Positions 1-7,281 of a DNA stretch of 10,144 nucleotides are shown piece by piece. Below the pieces are notes generated by a model, which worked only from the letters and a program-made list of their open reading frames with translations, did not search any database and was not told where the DNA came from. Both the position numbers and the translations under genes were made by a program. Origin of the DNA: Bacteroidota bacterium. GTDB taxonomy: Bacteria; Bacteroidota; Bacteroidia; AKYH767-A; OLB10. The stretch is from positions 1 to 10,144 of the forward strand of contig JADKJB010000024.1 of NCBI GenBank assembly GCA_016722525.1, in the 5' to 3' direction. The stretch's first letter is position 1. The number at the start of each line of letters is the position of its first letter.

Positions 1-2
1 GA

Positions 3-780
3 CCGCAAAAATTACTTTTATTTTCTATAATTGCAACTTTGTTTGTGTGTTCATGCAATAAGGATGATGACAACAGTTCTCATTCAATAGCACCAATACC
101 AATTCAAATTGATTCTTTTCCAATGGCAATTGGAAATTTTTGGAAATATCACACCGAAGTTACCATATTGGATAGCACTGGACAAATTTACTTGACTTAT
201 TTGTATGACAACTCTGGACTGTGATTTCTGATACAATAATAAACGGTTGGAATGTAACTAAAATTCAACAGATAGACAGCAATTATAATGGTTCGGTAAA
301 TGTTGCATATTCTTATTACGCCAATAGACCAGATGGTTTTTTGGTGTGGCAGTTGAAAATTTTGGTTCGATGTTCGACTTGAAGGCATCAAGTTTCAGTT
401 TATTTCCAATAAATGATATGACAATTAATTTACAGGCAGACTCAATTTTTATTCCAATCGCACCACTTCAGTTTTTTAAATTCACTTCAAATTTGAATGA
501 TACCTGGGATGTACTTACATACATAGACACAACAATTTTATACCAGAATAGAATTTATACCAACTTTCAAACAGTTAATACAAATGTTGGAGTTTTCAAT
601 TGCATACGATTAAAAGCAAACCGTGAAGAGAATGGGGTTTTAGACACAAACTTTACAATCTATCAGGATATAGCCACAAAAGGACTCATTGGTGAAAGCA
701 GGTTTGCAAATTTATTATTCGGCGGGGGAGTTACAGGAAAATTAATTCAGACAACCAAGTTGGTGCAAATTAACTTTTAA
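3..780 (+). CDS. Putative lipoprotein, 5'-partial, with two apparent frameshifts
   Basis: The gene runs in from the left edge. Reading from base 3 gives a hydrophobic stretch (KLLLFSIIATLFVCSC) followed by NKDDD, a lipoprotein signal peptide with the lipidated Cys at about bases 54-56, so the true start lies just upstream of the window. The frame ends at a TGA at 222-224, continues one frame back from about 221 to 350 (VISDTIINGWNVTKI...), then shifts again to the frame ending at TAA 778-780. Both shifts are what a single missing base would produce. The second fits T6 (337-342) having been T7, giving DGFFGVAVENFGSMF. The rebuilt visible part is about 259 residues, without cysteines or domains I recognise. 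Likely location: an envelope membrane, anchored by lipid. Function unknown. Either a frameshifted pseudogene or, more likely, sequencing errors. Confidence 0.7.
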
Positions 781-811
781 TGCACCTATTGAGCAGTTTG
801 GCTGCCAATAA

Positions 812-885
812 CCGCCTGTTCACGCCATGCGGGCATGTTTCTTTAATTTTTATCTTTGGTATGCTCGTCCGGCGTAAACAGGCGG
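812..885. repeat. GC-rich imperfect palindrome, attC-like
   Basis: Two 15-bp arms, CCGCCTGTTCACGCC (812-826) and GGCGTAAACAGGCGG (871-885), are inverted complements with one mismatch, around a 44-base spacer. The spacer holds a smaller palindrome ATGCGGGCAT (828-837) and an exact -7-type box TATCTTTG (851-858). The arms are clearly richer in GC than the surrounding DNA. Just outside lie AATAAC (807-812) on the left and AACGTCATGCG (886-896) on the right, which can be read as degenerate outer boxes of an integron attC site. The palindrome is directly visible; the attC reading is inference. Confidence 0.6.
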
Positions 886-945
886 AACGTCATGCGTAAT
901 AGTACAGCGACAATCACAGACAATCAGAAATTGAACTTTTAGTAT

Positions 946-953
946 TAAATTTG
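946..953 (+). promoter_or_regulatory. Bacteroidota -7 promoter box (TAAATTTG)
   Basis: TAAATTTG matches TAnnTTTG and ends 21 bases before the ATG at 975. I see no TTTG-type -33 element at the usual spacing. Its position makes the upstream in-frame TTG at 951 an unlikely start, because that TTG lies inside the box. Confidence 0.5.
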
Positions 954-974
954 ACAACAATAAAAATAGATAGA

Positions 975-1385
975 ATGGCAAAACAAGTTTTTATCAATTT
1001 AGCAGTAAAAGATCTTTCAAAATCTATGGACTTTTACACTGCATTAGGCTTTACAAACAATCCTCAATTTTCAGACGATACTGCAAAATGTATGGTGTGG
1101 AGTGAAAATATTTTTTTAATGATTATGACACACGAAAAGTTTGCCGGGTTTGCAACCAAACCAATTGCTGATACTAAAGCGGGTTTAGCAGGTCTGTTTT
1201 CATTGGCCGTGGACAGTGTTGAAGATGTGAATAAAATTGTAAGTGAAGGAATTAAAGCAGGTGGCGTTGAACCAAGCGAAATGAAAGATTATGGTTTTAT
1301 GCAACAACGAACCATAGAAGATTTTGACGGACATACCTGGGAAATATTTTATATGGACATTACTAAATTCCCTAAGCAACAATAA
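975..1385 (+). CDS. VOC family protein (glyoxalase/bleomycin-resistance-like)
   Basis: A 136-residue protein with the layout of one vicinal oxygen chelate protein of the 'predicted lactoylglutathione lyase' group. The N-terminal half has FINLAVKDLSKSMDFYTALGF (residues 6-26), the usual first beta strand and the helix with 'FYxxLGF'. The C-terminal half has DYGFMQQRTIEDFDGHTWEIF ending at about 125, containing the typical DxDGHxWE signature with E123 as the likely metal ligand. VOC proteins use paired beta-alpha-beta-beta-beta modules to bind a divalent metal or small molecules; the substrate cannot be told from sequence. Probably cytoplasmic: no signal peptide. The ATG at 975 is preferred over TTG 951, which lies in the -7 box. 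The gene stands alone between palindromic spacers, as a mobile cassette would. Confidence 0.9.
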   Translation: MAKQVFINLAVKDLSKSMDFYTALGFTNNPQFSDDTAKCMVWSENIFLMIMTHEKFAGFATKPIADTKAGLAGLFSLAVDSVEDVNKIVSEGIKAGGVEPSEMKDYGFMQQRTIEDFDGHTWEIFYMDITKFPKQQ

Positions 1386-1480
1386 ACTGAATAAACTGAA
1401 TTAAGTTCTAAAGAAAATAAAACTATAGCACACATCTGTTGGCAATGTGGTGGTTGAAGTGCTTCCAGGAAACATTTGTT

Positions 1481-1514
1481 AAAGGTTCAAGATGATAAAT
1501 TCTATTGAACTTTT
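1481..1514. repeat. Inverted repeat with 14-base loop
   Basis: AAAGGTTCAA (1481-1490) and TTGAACTTTT (1505-1514) pair over 10 bp with one G-T wobble. It lies downstream of the VOC gene and is not followed at once by a T-run, so it is not a classic intrinsic terminator. Confidence 0.5.
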
Positions 1515-1541
1515 GTGCTGAAAATCCAAAACAGCTCCAAG

Positions 1542-1570
1542 TGCCAAACCTTTGTAGCAAAGGTTCGGCA
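1542..1570. repeat. Strong short hairpin downstream of the VOC gene
   Basis: TGCC-A-AACCTTTG, loop TAG, CAAAGGTT-C-GGCA forms a 12-bp stem with a single A/C mismatch. A T5 run follows only at 1586-1590, about 16 bases away. It could be a transcription terminator for the VOC gene or the second palindromic boundary of a cassette-like unit; the sequence does not decide. Confidence 0.6.
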
Positions 1571-1645
1571 GACTACTAATCGTAATTTTTGTCTATTATT
1601 TAAGTTACTAAAACAATTTTGATAAATCAACTAAAAAAATTACTT

Positions 1646-2170
1646 ATGAGAAAAATTATTTTTGTTATGGTGGTTCTTTCATTAGGAACCACCTGCCTCA
1701 ATGCACAAACAGCATGGATGGATGGACAAGATTTAAGTTTAAATTATGACAGAGGAAGAGGGGTTTCTAATTGGCAGGAGCATTATGATTTGGGTGCTAA
1801 GGGAGATGCTAATATGGCTGCAGGATATATTCGTGACAGAGCAGCAAATTTGAAAAGTCAACTTTCAAGAGCATCATATAGCAGACTTTATGCGGATATT
1901 ACTTATTTGATTGCCAGCTATGGAATAAAATCTGCAGGATGGCTAAATGGCAGCGACTCAAGAGCACCATCTGATGATCCAAATAGAGCATTGTTAAATT
2001 GGGAAGCTCATCAGAATTATGTACTAAGTTATCCAGGTGGTTATGAGACGGCAAGCAAGTTGTTTTTTGACAGATTAACAGCATTAAAAGGAATTTTAAG
2101 TAAAGAAGAATATGCAAGATGCTATGCCGATTGCTCAATACTACTGTTAAATTTTTCTCGTATGAAATAA
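1646..2170 (+). CDS. Small secreted protein with two tandem ~73-residue repeats
   Basis: A 174-residue protein with a Sec signal peptide (MRKIIFVMVVLSLGTTCLNA, cleavage probably after A20 before QTAW). I do not recognise the family. The mature part is an internal duplication: residues 23-93 and 98-170 share AWMDGQD / GWLNGSD, then NWQEH (42) / NWEAH (118), then a helical segment, then RLYADITYLI (80) / RCYADCSILL (158), with almost the same spacing. It is predicted mainly helical and is exported; no sorting domain or lipobox, so probably periplasmic. ATG 1646 is chosen over an in-frame TTG at 1619 because the TTG precedes the signal peptide by nine residues and overlaps a near-match -7 box (CAATTTTG, 1614-1621). 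Function unknown; perhaps a ligand-binding or structural domain. Confidence 0.75.
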   Translation: MRKIIFVMVVLSLGTTCLNAQTAWMDGQDLSLNYDRGRGVSNWQEHYDLGAKGDANMAAGYIRDRAANLKSQLSRASYSRLYADITYLIASYGIKSAGWLNGSDSRAPSDDPNRALLNWEAHQNYVLSYPGGYETASKLFFDRLTALKGILSKEEYARCYADCSILLLNFSRMK

Positions 2171-2512
2171 ATTAAGATAAAGATACTCAGGTACTCGCAA
2201 CAAGAAAAATTGTTTCAGTAATAAAGAAAATCTGACTGTATGTATAGTGTAAAGTACTCACCCTTGCCTCATCGCTCGTTTTAAGCAATAGGGCAGAGGA
2301 GGTGCCAGCATCTCCACAATTGTTTATCCGATTGGTCGTGATTCAACCACTTTATTTCCTGCTTTTATTAAATCTGAATCGGGGTGTGCGCCAAAACGGT
2401 TGACAAAAAGTAGGGTTGATATTCATAAGTAATTGGCGGATATTCCTAACTCGAGTAAAGTCGCTGTACTTTATCTTTGTTTTTCTAATTTATTCATTAA
2501 TACAACTTCAAT
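2171..2512. other. Intergenic stretch, no gene found
   Basis: I see no supported gene in these 342 bases. The part from about 2260 to 2400 is richer in GC than its surroundings and carries only a minus-strand open stretch of about 31 codons with no start and no family I recognise, so a decayed gene remnant is possible. The right end holds the promoter box of the next gene. Confidence 0.5.
2472..2479 (+). promoter_or_regulatory. Bacteroidota -7 promoter box (TATCTTTG)
   Basis: TATCTTTG is an exact TAnnTTTG match ending 33 bases before the ATG at 2513. No clear TTG is seen 19-21 bases upstream, so the -33 element is weak or absent. Confidence 0.5.
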
Positions 2513-3783
2513 ATGAAAAAGCTAATTTATTTACTCTGCTTCTTATACTCAACAGGAACCGTAGCACAATCAGCCTCCTGGCTGCAGGTTACAACACCAA
2601 CAACAAAAGATCTCAATTGTATTGTTTTTCCAACTCCTCAGGTTGGATATATTGGAGGTGTGGATAGTTTGTTATTAAAAACTACCGATGGCGGACTCAC
2701 ATGGGTTGAGCTCTCGTATACCGGAATATCGTTCTTTCCGGGAGGAGATGATTTTATGGAATTGGATTTTATCACTGATGAAATTGGTTTTGCAACAGTA
2801 GGACCCTATTCTGGCACTTACCGAACCGGGGATGGTGGTTTAACCTGGACACCATTAATTACTTCATTGGCTATGTGCTACAATCACGGGTTGTACTTTT
2901 TTGCAGATGGAGAAGGATTCGTTGGTGGATCGGGTTGTTTTCAAGGTGAGCAAATGGATAAGTTTTTGTCCGGGATTGGGACACCGGTTACAATTAATAC
3001 ACCATCGTGGCAAGCAACAGATATGATAGTTGACATAGATTTTGATCTTAATTTTTTTGGTTCCGTTGGTTTAGCTGTTAGTGCGGGAGGGAGAATTCTC
3101 CGTACTACTGATAGTGGCCTAAACTGGGATACGATAACCTCACCATTAGGTAATTTGGTTCCATTGACTTCGGTGACCATTGTTAATTCGAATTTAGCAT
3201 ATGCCGGATACGATAATGGCAGCGGGATAGGAGGATTGTTGGTTTCAACTAACGGTGGCCTTACGTGGTCATTTGATCCGAATACAGCCACTTTTTATTA
3301 TCCAATTTTCCATGACTTACATACTACCCCGCTGGGTACAACTTATGTTGGTGCTACAACAACAACACTTAACACTGGCTTTATCATGGAATCGGTTAAT
3401 TCCAACATATGGAACTTGTACCCTGTGAATGAACCAATATACAGCATGACTTCCTATAATGATACCGTTATATGGGGTGCGGTAAAAATGGGTATGTGGT
3501 AAGAAAAGGCAATTCTGGTGCGCTCTCGGTTAATGATGTTATTTCTCCGGTAAACATAACGCTGTTCCCAAATCCGGCCAGTGACTTCTTTACAGTACAA
3601 TTTTCGGAACCATCTGAAAATGGTGCCTTCAATATCGAAGTCTATTCCATGGATGGTAGATTGGTAAAAATGGCCGAAAGAGGAATACGTACCATTCAGA
3701 TTTCAGATCTTAATAGTGGCATTTACATGGTTAAAGTAATTAAAGACTCCATGGTTTTTAGCACTAAATTATTAAAGCCCTGA
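2513..3783 (+). CDS. Secreted Asp-box (BNR/YCF48-like) protein with T9SS type A sorting domain, one frameshift
   Basis: About 423 residues once rebuilt. Signal peptide MKKLIYLLCFLYSTGTVAQ, then a beta-propeller-like region with four Asp-box motifs: KTTDGGLTW (56-64), RTGDGGLTW (104-112), RTTDSGLNW (197-205) and VSTNGGLTW (244-252). These match the sialidase/YCF48-like repeat proteins common among Bacteroidota secreted proteins. The last ~80 residues are a T9SS sorting domain (ITLFPNPASDFFTV ... GIYMVKVI ... LLKP), which sends the protein through Sec and T9SS to the surface or medium. The frame opened at 2513 stops at TAA 3500-3502; the sorting domain is one frame back. Making the A5 run at 3485-3489 A6 joins them exactly (WGAVKNGYVVRKGN), so a one-base homopolymer deletion is very likely. 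No catalytic residues are visible; an adhesion or cell-surface role is a guess. Confidence 0.85.
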
Positions 3784-4316
3784 GCAACCTGTAACCAAAG
3801 ATCTTTATTGCTTCGAAACTGAAGGTATGTTTGTTTTAGATGTAGCAGTAAATTTAATGGTTTAAAAGAATAAGCCAGCCCTTAACAACCGCGACCGTTT
3901 CACAACTCCTAAAAAAACCGCAAAATTATTTTTTAACACCATTATATAATCAAAGGTTGTTTTAACGGGGGGGGTAGCGAAGCCCTACACCCCCCTTTTT
4001 TTTTTTTTTTTTGGCTTTTTTCCCCCCAAAACTACAAAAAATCTTTTTTTTTTTTAAAAAATTTTTTAACAAAAAAAAAAAACACAACACCCCCCCGTTT
4101 TTTCAGGAATTACCGATCGCTACAGATGACCTCAATAGAAAAATGTTAAAAACGCATTTCGTTACGTTCCCTACTTTTCGCATATAATATGGGAAAGCTG
4201 CGAGGTAGTTTTTATTTTTAACTATGCAATTCAAGCATGAAAAAAATTAAGCTTAAAGTGTATAGTTTGCCAAATCGTGGTACCGGCTTGCAAAGTAGTT
4301 CATCGAAGTACGGTTT
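3784..4316. other. Convergent intergenic region with homopolymer block
   Basis: No gene seen between the stops of the Asp-box gene and the glycosyltransferase. Positions 3967-4103 hold G8 (3967-3974), C6 (3990-3995), T17 (3996-4012), C6 (4022-4027), T12 (4044-4055), A12 (4071-4082), C7 (4090-4096) and T6 (4098-4103). The rest is ordinary AT-rich DNA with no further feature I can support. Confidence 0.7.
3966..4012 (+). terminator. Terminator-like hairpin followed by T17
   Basis: A G-rich arm (GGGGGGGG TAG, 3967-3977) can pair with CTACACCCCCC (3985-3995), leaving one bulged A and a loop of about 7 bases, followed directly by 17 T residues. This is the form of an intrinsic terminator for plus-strand transcripts, about 180 bases after the Asp-box gene. 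The extreme homopolymers mean the exact sequence may be unreliable. Confidence 0.5.
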
Positions 4317-5264
4317 TTACAAATTCACTTGTTCCGAAATCTGGTAATTATTTCGGTCATGTGAGTTCCTCGCAATGAGTTCACCTAAAAACCCGGCTCC
4401 AAAAAGTTGAGTGCCTATTATCATAGCCAATAATCCGAAGTAGAATAGGGGGCGATCGGTCATGTTGTAAACATGAAAAATGTATTTATCGACAGCCAGT
4501 TTCACAGCTATTCCAAAGCCGATTAAAAAACTGAGTGTTCCCAGCAGACCAAAAAGGTGCATGGGCTTTTTACCGAACTTCGATACAAAAGTGATACTTA
4601 GTAAATCGAGAAAACCGTTGATGAAGCGCTCCCATCCGAATTTTGTGGTTCCATACTTGCGTGGGCGATGTTCAACCACTTTTTCGGCGATACGTGAAAA
4701 GCCTGCCCATTTGGCAATGACCGGGATATAGCGGTGCATCTCACCATAAACCTCTATGTTTTTAACTACCTCATTGCGATAAGCTTTCAAACCACAGTTA
4801 AAATCATGCAGGTTATTAATGCCACTCATTTTGCGGGTGGTCCAGTTAAATAGCCTTGTCGGGATAGTTTTGCTGAGTGGATCGTGTCTTTTTTTCTTCC
4901 AGCCACTTACCAGGTCATCACCATCTAGGATCATCTGATACAACTCTGGAATCTCGTCGGGGCTATCCTGCAAATCGGCATCCATGGTGATTACTACTTC
5001 ACCGTTAGCAACGTTAAAACCACTGTTTAAGGCTGCTGACTTACCATAATTTCTGCGAAAGCGAATTCCTTTTATTTGTGGATGCAAGGCTGCTTGTTGG
5101 GTGATAATATGCCATGAGTTATCACGACTACCATCATCAATAAGAATAACTTCATAGGTATATTGATGGGCATCCATCACTCTTTTAATCCAGGCACATA
5201 ACTCAGGCAGTGATTCGGCTTCGTTTAACAAAGGAACGATGACACTTATGTTTGGTACACTCAT
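4317..5264 (-). CDS. Family 2 glycosyltransferase, GtrB/DPM1-like, membrane-anchored
   Basis: A 315-residue protein, normal length for the polyprenyl-phosphate glycosyltransferase group (GtrB, ArnC, DPM1-like). The GT-A domain has ISVIVPLLNEAESL (6-19), IDDGS (42-46), GKSAALNSGF (74-83) and the DADLQ metal/nucleotide motif (95-99), then a GEMHRYIPVIAKWAG segment (174-188) typical of the group. Two membrane helices follow at about 236-256 and 273-297. Members move a sugar from a nucleotide donor to a polyprenyl-phosphate carrier on the inner face of the cytoplasmic membrane, for glycan or lipid modification; donor and acceptor cannot be told here. The ATG at 5264 overlaps the stop of the DUF4199 gene by 4 bp (ATGA), suggesting translational coupling. 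The frame is intact. Confidence 0.93.
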   Translation of the reverse strand: MSVPNISVIVPLLNEAESLPELCAWIKRVMDAHQYTYEVILIDDGSRDNSWHIITQQAALHPQIKGIRFRRNYGKSAALNSGFNVANGEVVITMDADLQDSPDEIPELYQMILDGDDLVSGWKKKRHDPLSKTIPTRLFNWTTRKMSGINNLHDFNCGLKAYRNEVVKNIEVYGEMHRYIPVIAKWAGFSRIAEKVVEHRPRKYGTTKFGWERFINGFLDLLSITFVSKFGKKPMHLFGLLGTLSFLIGFGIAVKLAVDKYIFHVYNMTDRPLFYFGLLAMIIGTQLFGAGFLGELIARNSHDRNNYQISEQVNL

Positions 5265-5764
5265 TCTATAACCTGTTTTTTGCGCATGAAGATAGCTGCT
5301 GTGATCAATGAAATAAAACCTCCGCCTAACAATTTATTAAAAGACTCACTAAATGCCAGCGATGACATGGTAACCAAATCGATGCTATCCATAGCCTTCT
5401 CATAAAGCGAATCGGAAAGAATGTCCTTACCATCTTCTAAACTAATAGCCGCTTGTGTTTTATAGGCCGAAAGTAAACTGCCTTCGTAAAAGGTGCCGAA
5501 CAGATAAAATGCCAATCCGAAAAGAGTGGCCGAGAACAACGTGGTAAAGATCCCAATAGAAAATCCCTGTCCGTAAGTCATGGCTCCTCCTAAATTGTGA
5601 TCGCGGTGAAAGCGGGTTGCAATACTGATAAATACAATTGGAATCCACAGTCCCAAAATGCTGCCGCTGCCAAAAATATTACTGCCCGAGAAGTGCAGCA
5701 GCATGAAAAACATAAATACCGTTAACCCACTCATAGCGCCATAATGCAGCGCTGTTTTTGCCAT
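5261..5764 (-). CDS. DUF4199 family membrane protein
   Basis: A 167-residue protein starting MAKTALHYGAMSG, the usual opening of Bacteroidota DUF4199 proteins. Likely membrane helices lie at about 4-24, 32-51, 67-91 and 147-161, with a soluble segment rich in acidic residues between the third and fourth. The open frame extends upstream to 5878, but that part has no family resemblance. ATG 5764 is chosen because a TACCTTTG box ends at 5784, putting transcription start near 5779; the alternative ATG at 5779 would be almost leaderless. Function of the family is unknown. It commonly neighbours GtrB-like glycosyltransferases, as here (4-bp overlap), so a role beside glycan-lipid synthesis in the inner membrane is inferred from context only. 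Confidence 0.88.
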   Translation of the reverse strand: MAKTALHYGAMSGLTVFMFFMLLHFSGSNIFGSGSILGLWIPIVFISIATRFHRDHNLGGAMTYGQGFSIGIFTTLFSATLFGLAFYLFGTFYEGSLLSAYKTQAAISLEDGKDILSDSLYEKAMDSIDLVTMSSLAFSESFNKLLGGGFISLITAAIFMRKKQVIE

Positions 5765-5783
5765 GTTATTTTCCTGCATGCTG

Positions 5784-5791
5784 CAAAGGTA
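5784..5791 (-). promoter_or_regulatory. Bacteroidota -7 promoter box (TACCTTTG)
   Basis: On the minus strand TACCTTTG matches TAnnTTTG, ending 19 bases before the chosen DUF4199 start at 5764. No clear -33 element. It would drive the DUF4199 and glycosyltransferase pair. Confidence 0.45.
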
Positions 5792-5882
5792 ATAAGGATT
5801 ATGGATGCTTTTGTCGGTAATTAACGAGAAGTGCAAGAAGGAAAAACAGGACATCAGAAAAATAGGTATGATCAACAAAACA

Positions 5883-6047
5883 AAAAGGCTTTAGCCCCCC
5901 AACCAAAATCCACTAACTCCGCCCAACAAGGCTGCGCATCCCAAAAGGCTTTAGCCCCCCAAACCAAAATCCACTAACTCCGTCCTTCAGGGCGGAGTGA
6001 AACAAGTGGCCTAAAACAAAGGGCTTCAGCCCCAGCAACGGATTAAC
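5883..6047. repeat. REP-like hairpin repeat unit, copy 1 of a 165-bp direct repeat
   Basis: This copy contains two versions of a ~39-base core beginning AAAAGGCTTTAGCC (5883-5921 and 5943-5982). The first ends in GCCCAACAAGGCTGCGCATC, the second in a hairpin CTCCGTCC-TTCA-GGGCGGAG (5978-5997), then GGGC-TTCA-GCCC (6021-6032) and GATTAAC. GGCTTTAGCC at 5887-5896 is itself a small hairpin. The pattern of TTYA-loop hairpins fits the intergenic REP-like repeats seen in many Bacteroidota genomes. Non-coding. Confidence 0.85.
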
Positions 6048-6103
6048 TTAGCAACAACCTCAATACCTCCAGACTCAAGTCCATTGCTCAGCAACAGCAA
6101 CCC

Positions 6104-6267
6104 AAAAGGCTTTATCCCCCCCACCAAAATCCACTAACTCCGCCCAACAAGGCTGCGCATCTCAAAAGGCTTTAGCCCCCCAACCAAAATCCACTAACTC
6201 CGTCCTTCAGGGCGGAGTGAAACAAGTGGCCTAAAACAAAGGGCTTCAGCCCCAGCAACGGATTAAC
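6104..6267. repeat. REP-like hairpin repeat unit, copy 2 of the direct repeat
   Basis: This is nearly identical to the copy at 5883-6047, starting 221 bases later. The cores are at 6104-6142 and 6164-6202, the main hairpin at 6198-6217, and GGGCTTCAGCCC at 6241-6252. Differences seen include TTATCC for TTAGCC in the first core and one A fewer in the second. The 56 bases between copies (6048-6103) are unrelated to the repeat. Confidence 0.85.
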
Positions 6268-6419
6268 CTGACAAAAACAAAAATAACTCCAAGCACAAAT
6301 CCCCTGCTTACCATTACCAGCCAACAGGGCGGAGCCAGCCTATACAAAGTACCATCGGGCTTTAGCCCCAACAACCAGCCGGGCCCTTCAGGACAGCGCT
6401 AGCACAAACAATATAGTTT
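6268..6419. repeat. Degenerate REP-like remnants
   Basis: Fragments of the same hairpin family continue: AGGGCGGAG (6326-6334), CGGGCTTTAGCCCC (6357-6369) and GGGCCCTTCAGGA (6381-6392). No gene seen. Transcripts of tsaC would run into this array from the right. Confidence 0.55.
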
Positions 6420-6457
6420 TTAGATGTGATCGCAGCCGCCGCAGCTGCCGCAGCATT

Positions 6458-7056
6458 TTACTCCCTAATTACTACAGGCTCATCACCTGTACAATCCACT
6501 ACTTTACTTGCTTTGTTATGTCCATAACCACCATCAACAACCAGATCAACCAGAGATCCAAAACGATCGTGGATATCTATAGGATCGGTGAGATATTCAG
6601 CGATCGAATCCTGATCATCCCGCAAGGAGGCCGACACCATGGGGCCACCAAGTTCCAATACCATTGCGCTGATGATTTTATTATCGGGCACCCTGAATAC
6701 CTATCGACTTTTTATTATTTCGGAAAAGTGTAGGTACCATATTACTGGCTGGTAAAATATAGGTAAAAGGGCCGGGGAGGGTCGATTTTAATAACTTAAA
6801 CACTTCACGACTAAAAGGCTTGGTGTATTCTGAGATGTGCGACAGATCGCTTAATAGAAAAGAGAAATTCGCTTTTTGAGGTTTTACACCTCTGATTCTG
6901 CAGAGTTTCTCGAATGCCTTGCTATTCCGCACATCGCAACCGATTCCATAAATGGTATCGGTAGGGGAAAATAACCACACCGCCGCCTTTCAAAACATCA
7001 ATAACCTGACTGATATGTCGCGGAGAAGGATTGTCGGGGTGAATTTGCAATATCAT
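6458..7056 (-). CDS. tsaC: L-threonylcarbamoyladenylate synthase (TsaC/Sua5/YciO family), frameshifted
   Basis: The product makes threonylcarbamoyl-AMP from threonine, bicarbonate and ATP, the first step of tRNA t6A37 synthesis, in the cytoplasm. Visible motifs: ILQIHPDNPSPRHI at the N-terminus, GGGVVIFPTDTIYGIGCDV, the RGVKPQKANFSFLLSDLSHISEYTK substrate-binding region, LPGPFTYIL, and GGPMVSASLRD near the end. The gene is split over three frames. An extra C in the C4 run near 6965 breaks FPTDT; an extra base near 6688-6692 breaks SIGIRVPDNK. Correcting both gives about 198 residues ending DEPVVIRE. The ATG at 7056 (MILQIHP) fits family starts better than one at 7110. One more missing base at the end would extend the gene to 6420 with a Cys-rich tail. 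As tsaC is essential in most bacteria, sequencing error is more likely than a pseudogene. Confidence 0.85.
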
Positions 7057-7263
7057 TTGGTAAAGATAGGGATTATGGTTAATTGCGCTGCAGTGGGATA
7101 ACTCTAGCAAAGCGTTTTCAGTGGTATTTATTTGATTAAAAGCTGTAACTATAGCAATTGAGGTGGCTGTTTTTTCGCTTGGTGCAGAAGTTTAAAGTTG
7201 CAGTCTTCATTCAATAAAAAGCAGACTTTGATGGGATAATCTCAGCACATTGCAGCAGGAGGG

Positions 7264-7281
7264 AGAAAAAGAAAAAAAAGT
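7264..7281 (-). terminator. T-rich tract ending the SRP RNA
   Basis: On the minus strand the closing stem of the SRP RNA is followed after two bases by T8, C, then T5 (7279-7266). The closed RNA stem plus U-tract would act as an intrinsic terminator. Confidence 0.6.

Noticed and set aside
2260..2400. GC-richer stretch as an insertion-sequence remnant
   Set aside because: No terminal inverted repeats, target duplication or transposase motif could be seen; only short open stretches remain.
2416..2667. Plus-strand open frame overlapping the start of the Asp-box gene
   Set aside because: It overlaps the signal peptide and first Asp-box of the 2513 gene in another frame and has no family resemblance.
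2941..3291. Minus-strand open frame of 116 codons
   Set aside because: It lies wholly inside the Asp-box gene on the opposite strand and shows no recognisable motif.
5765..5878. Upstream extension of the DUF4199 frame
   Set aside because: The extra 38 residues do not resemble the family and span a TAnnTTTG promoter box, so ATG 5764 is the better start.
5883..6267. Possible CRISPR array
   Set aside because: The repeats form two large near-identical blocks with internal hairpins and irregular spacing, not uniform repeats with unique spacers of constant length.
7057..7110. Longer TsaC start at 7110
   Set aside because: The added 18 residues do not resemble the family; MILQIHP at 7056 matches the usual N-terminus.
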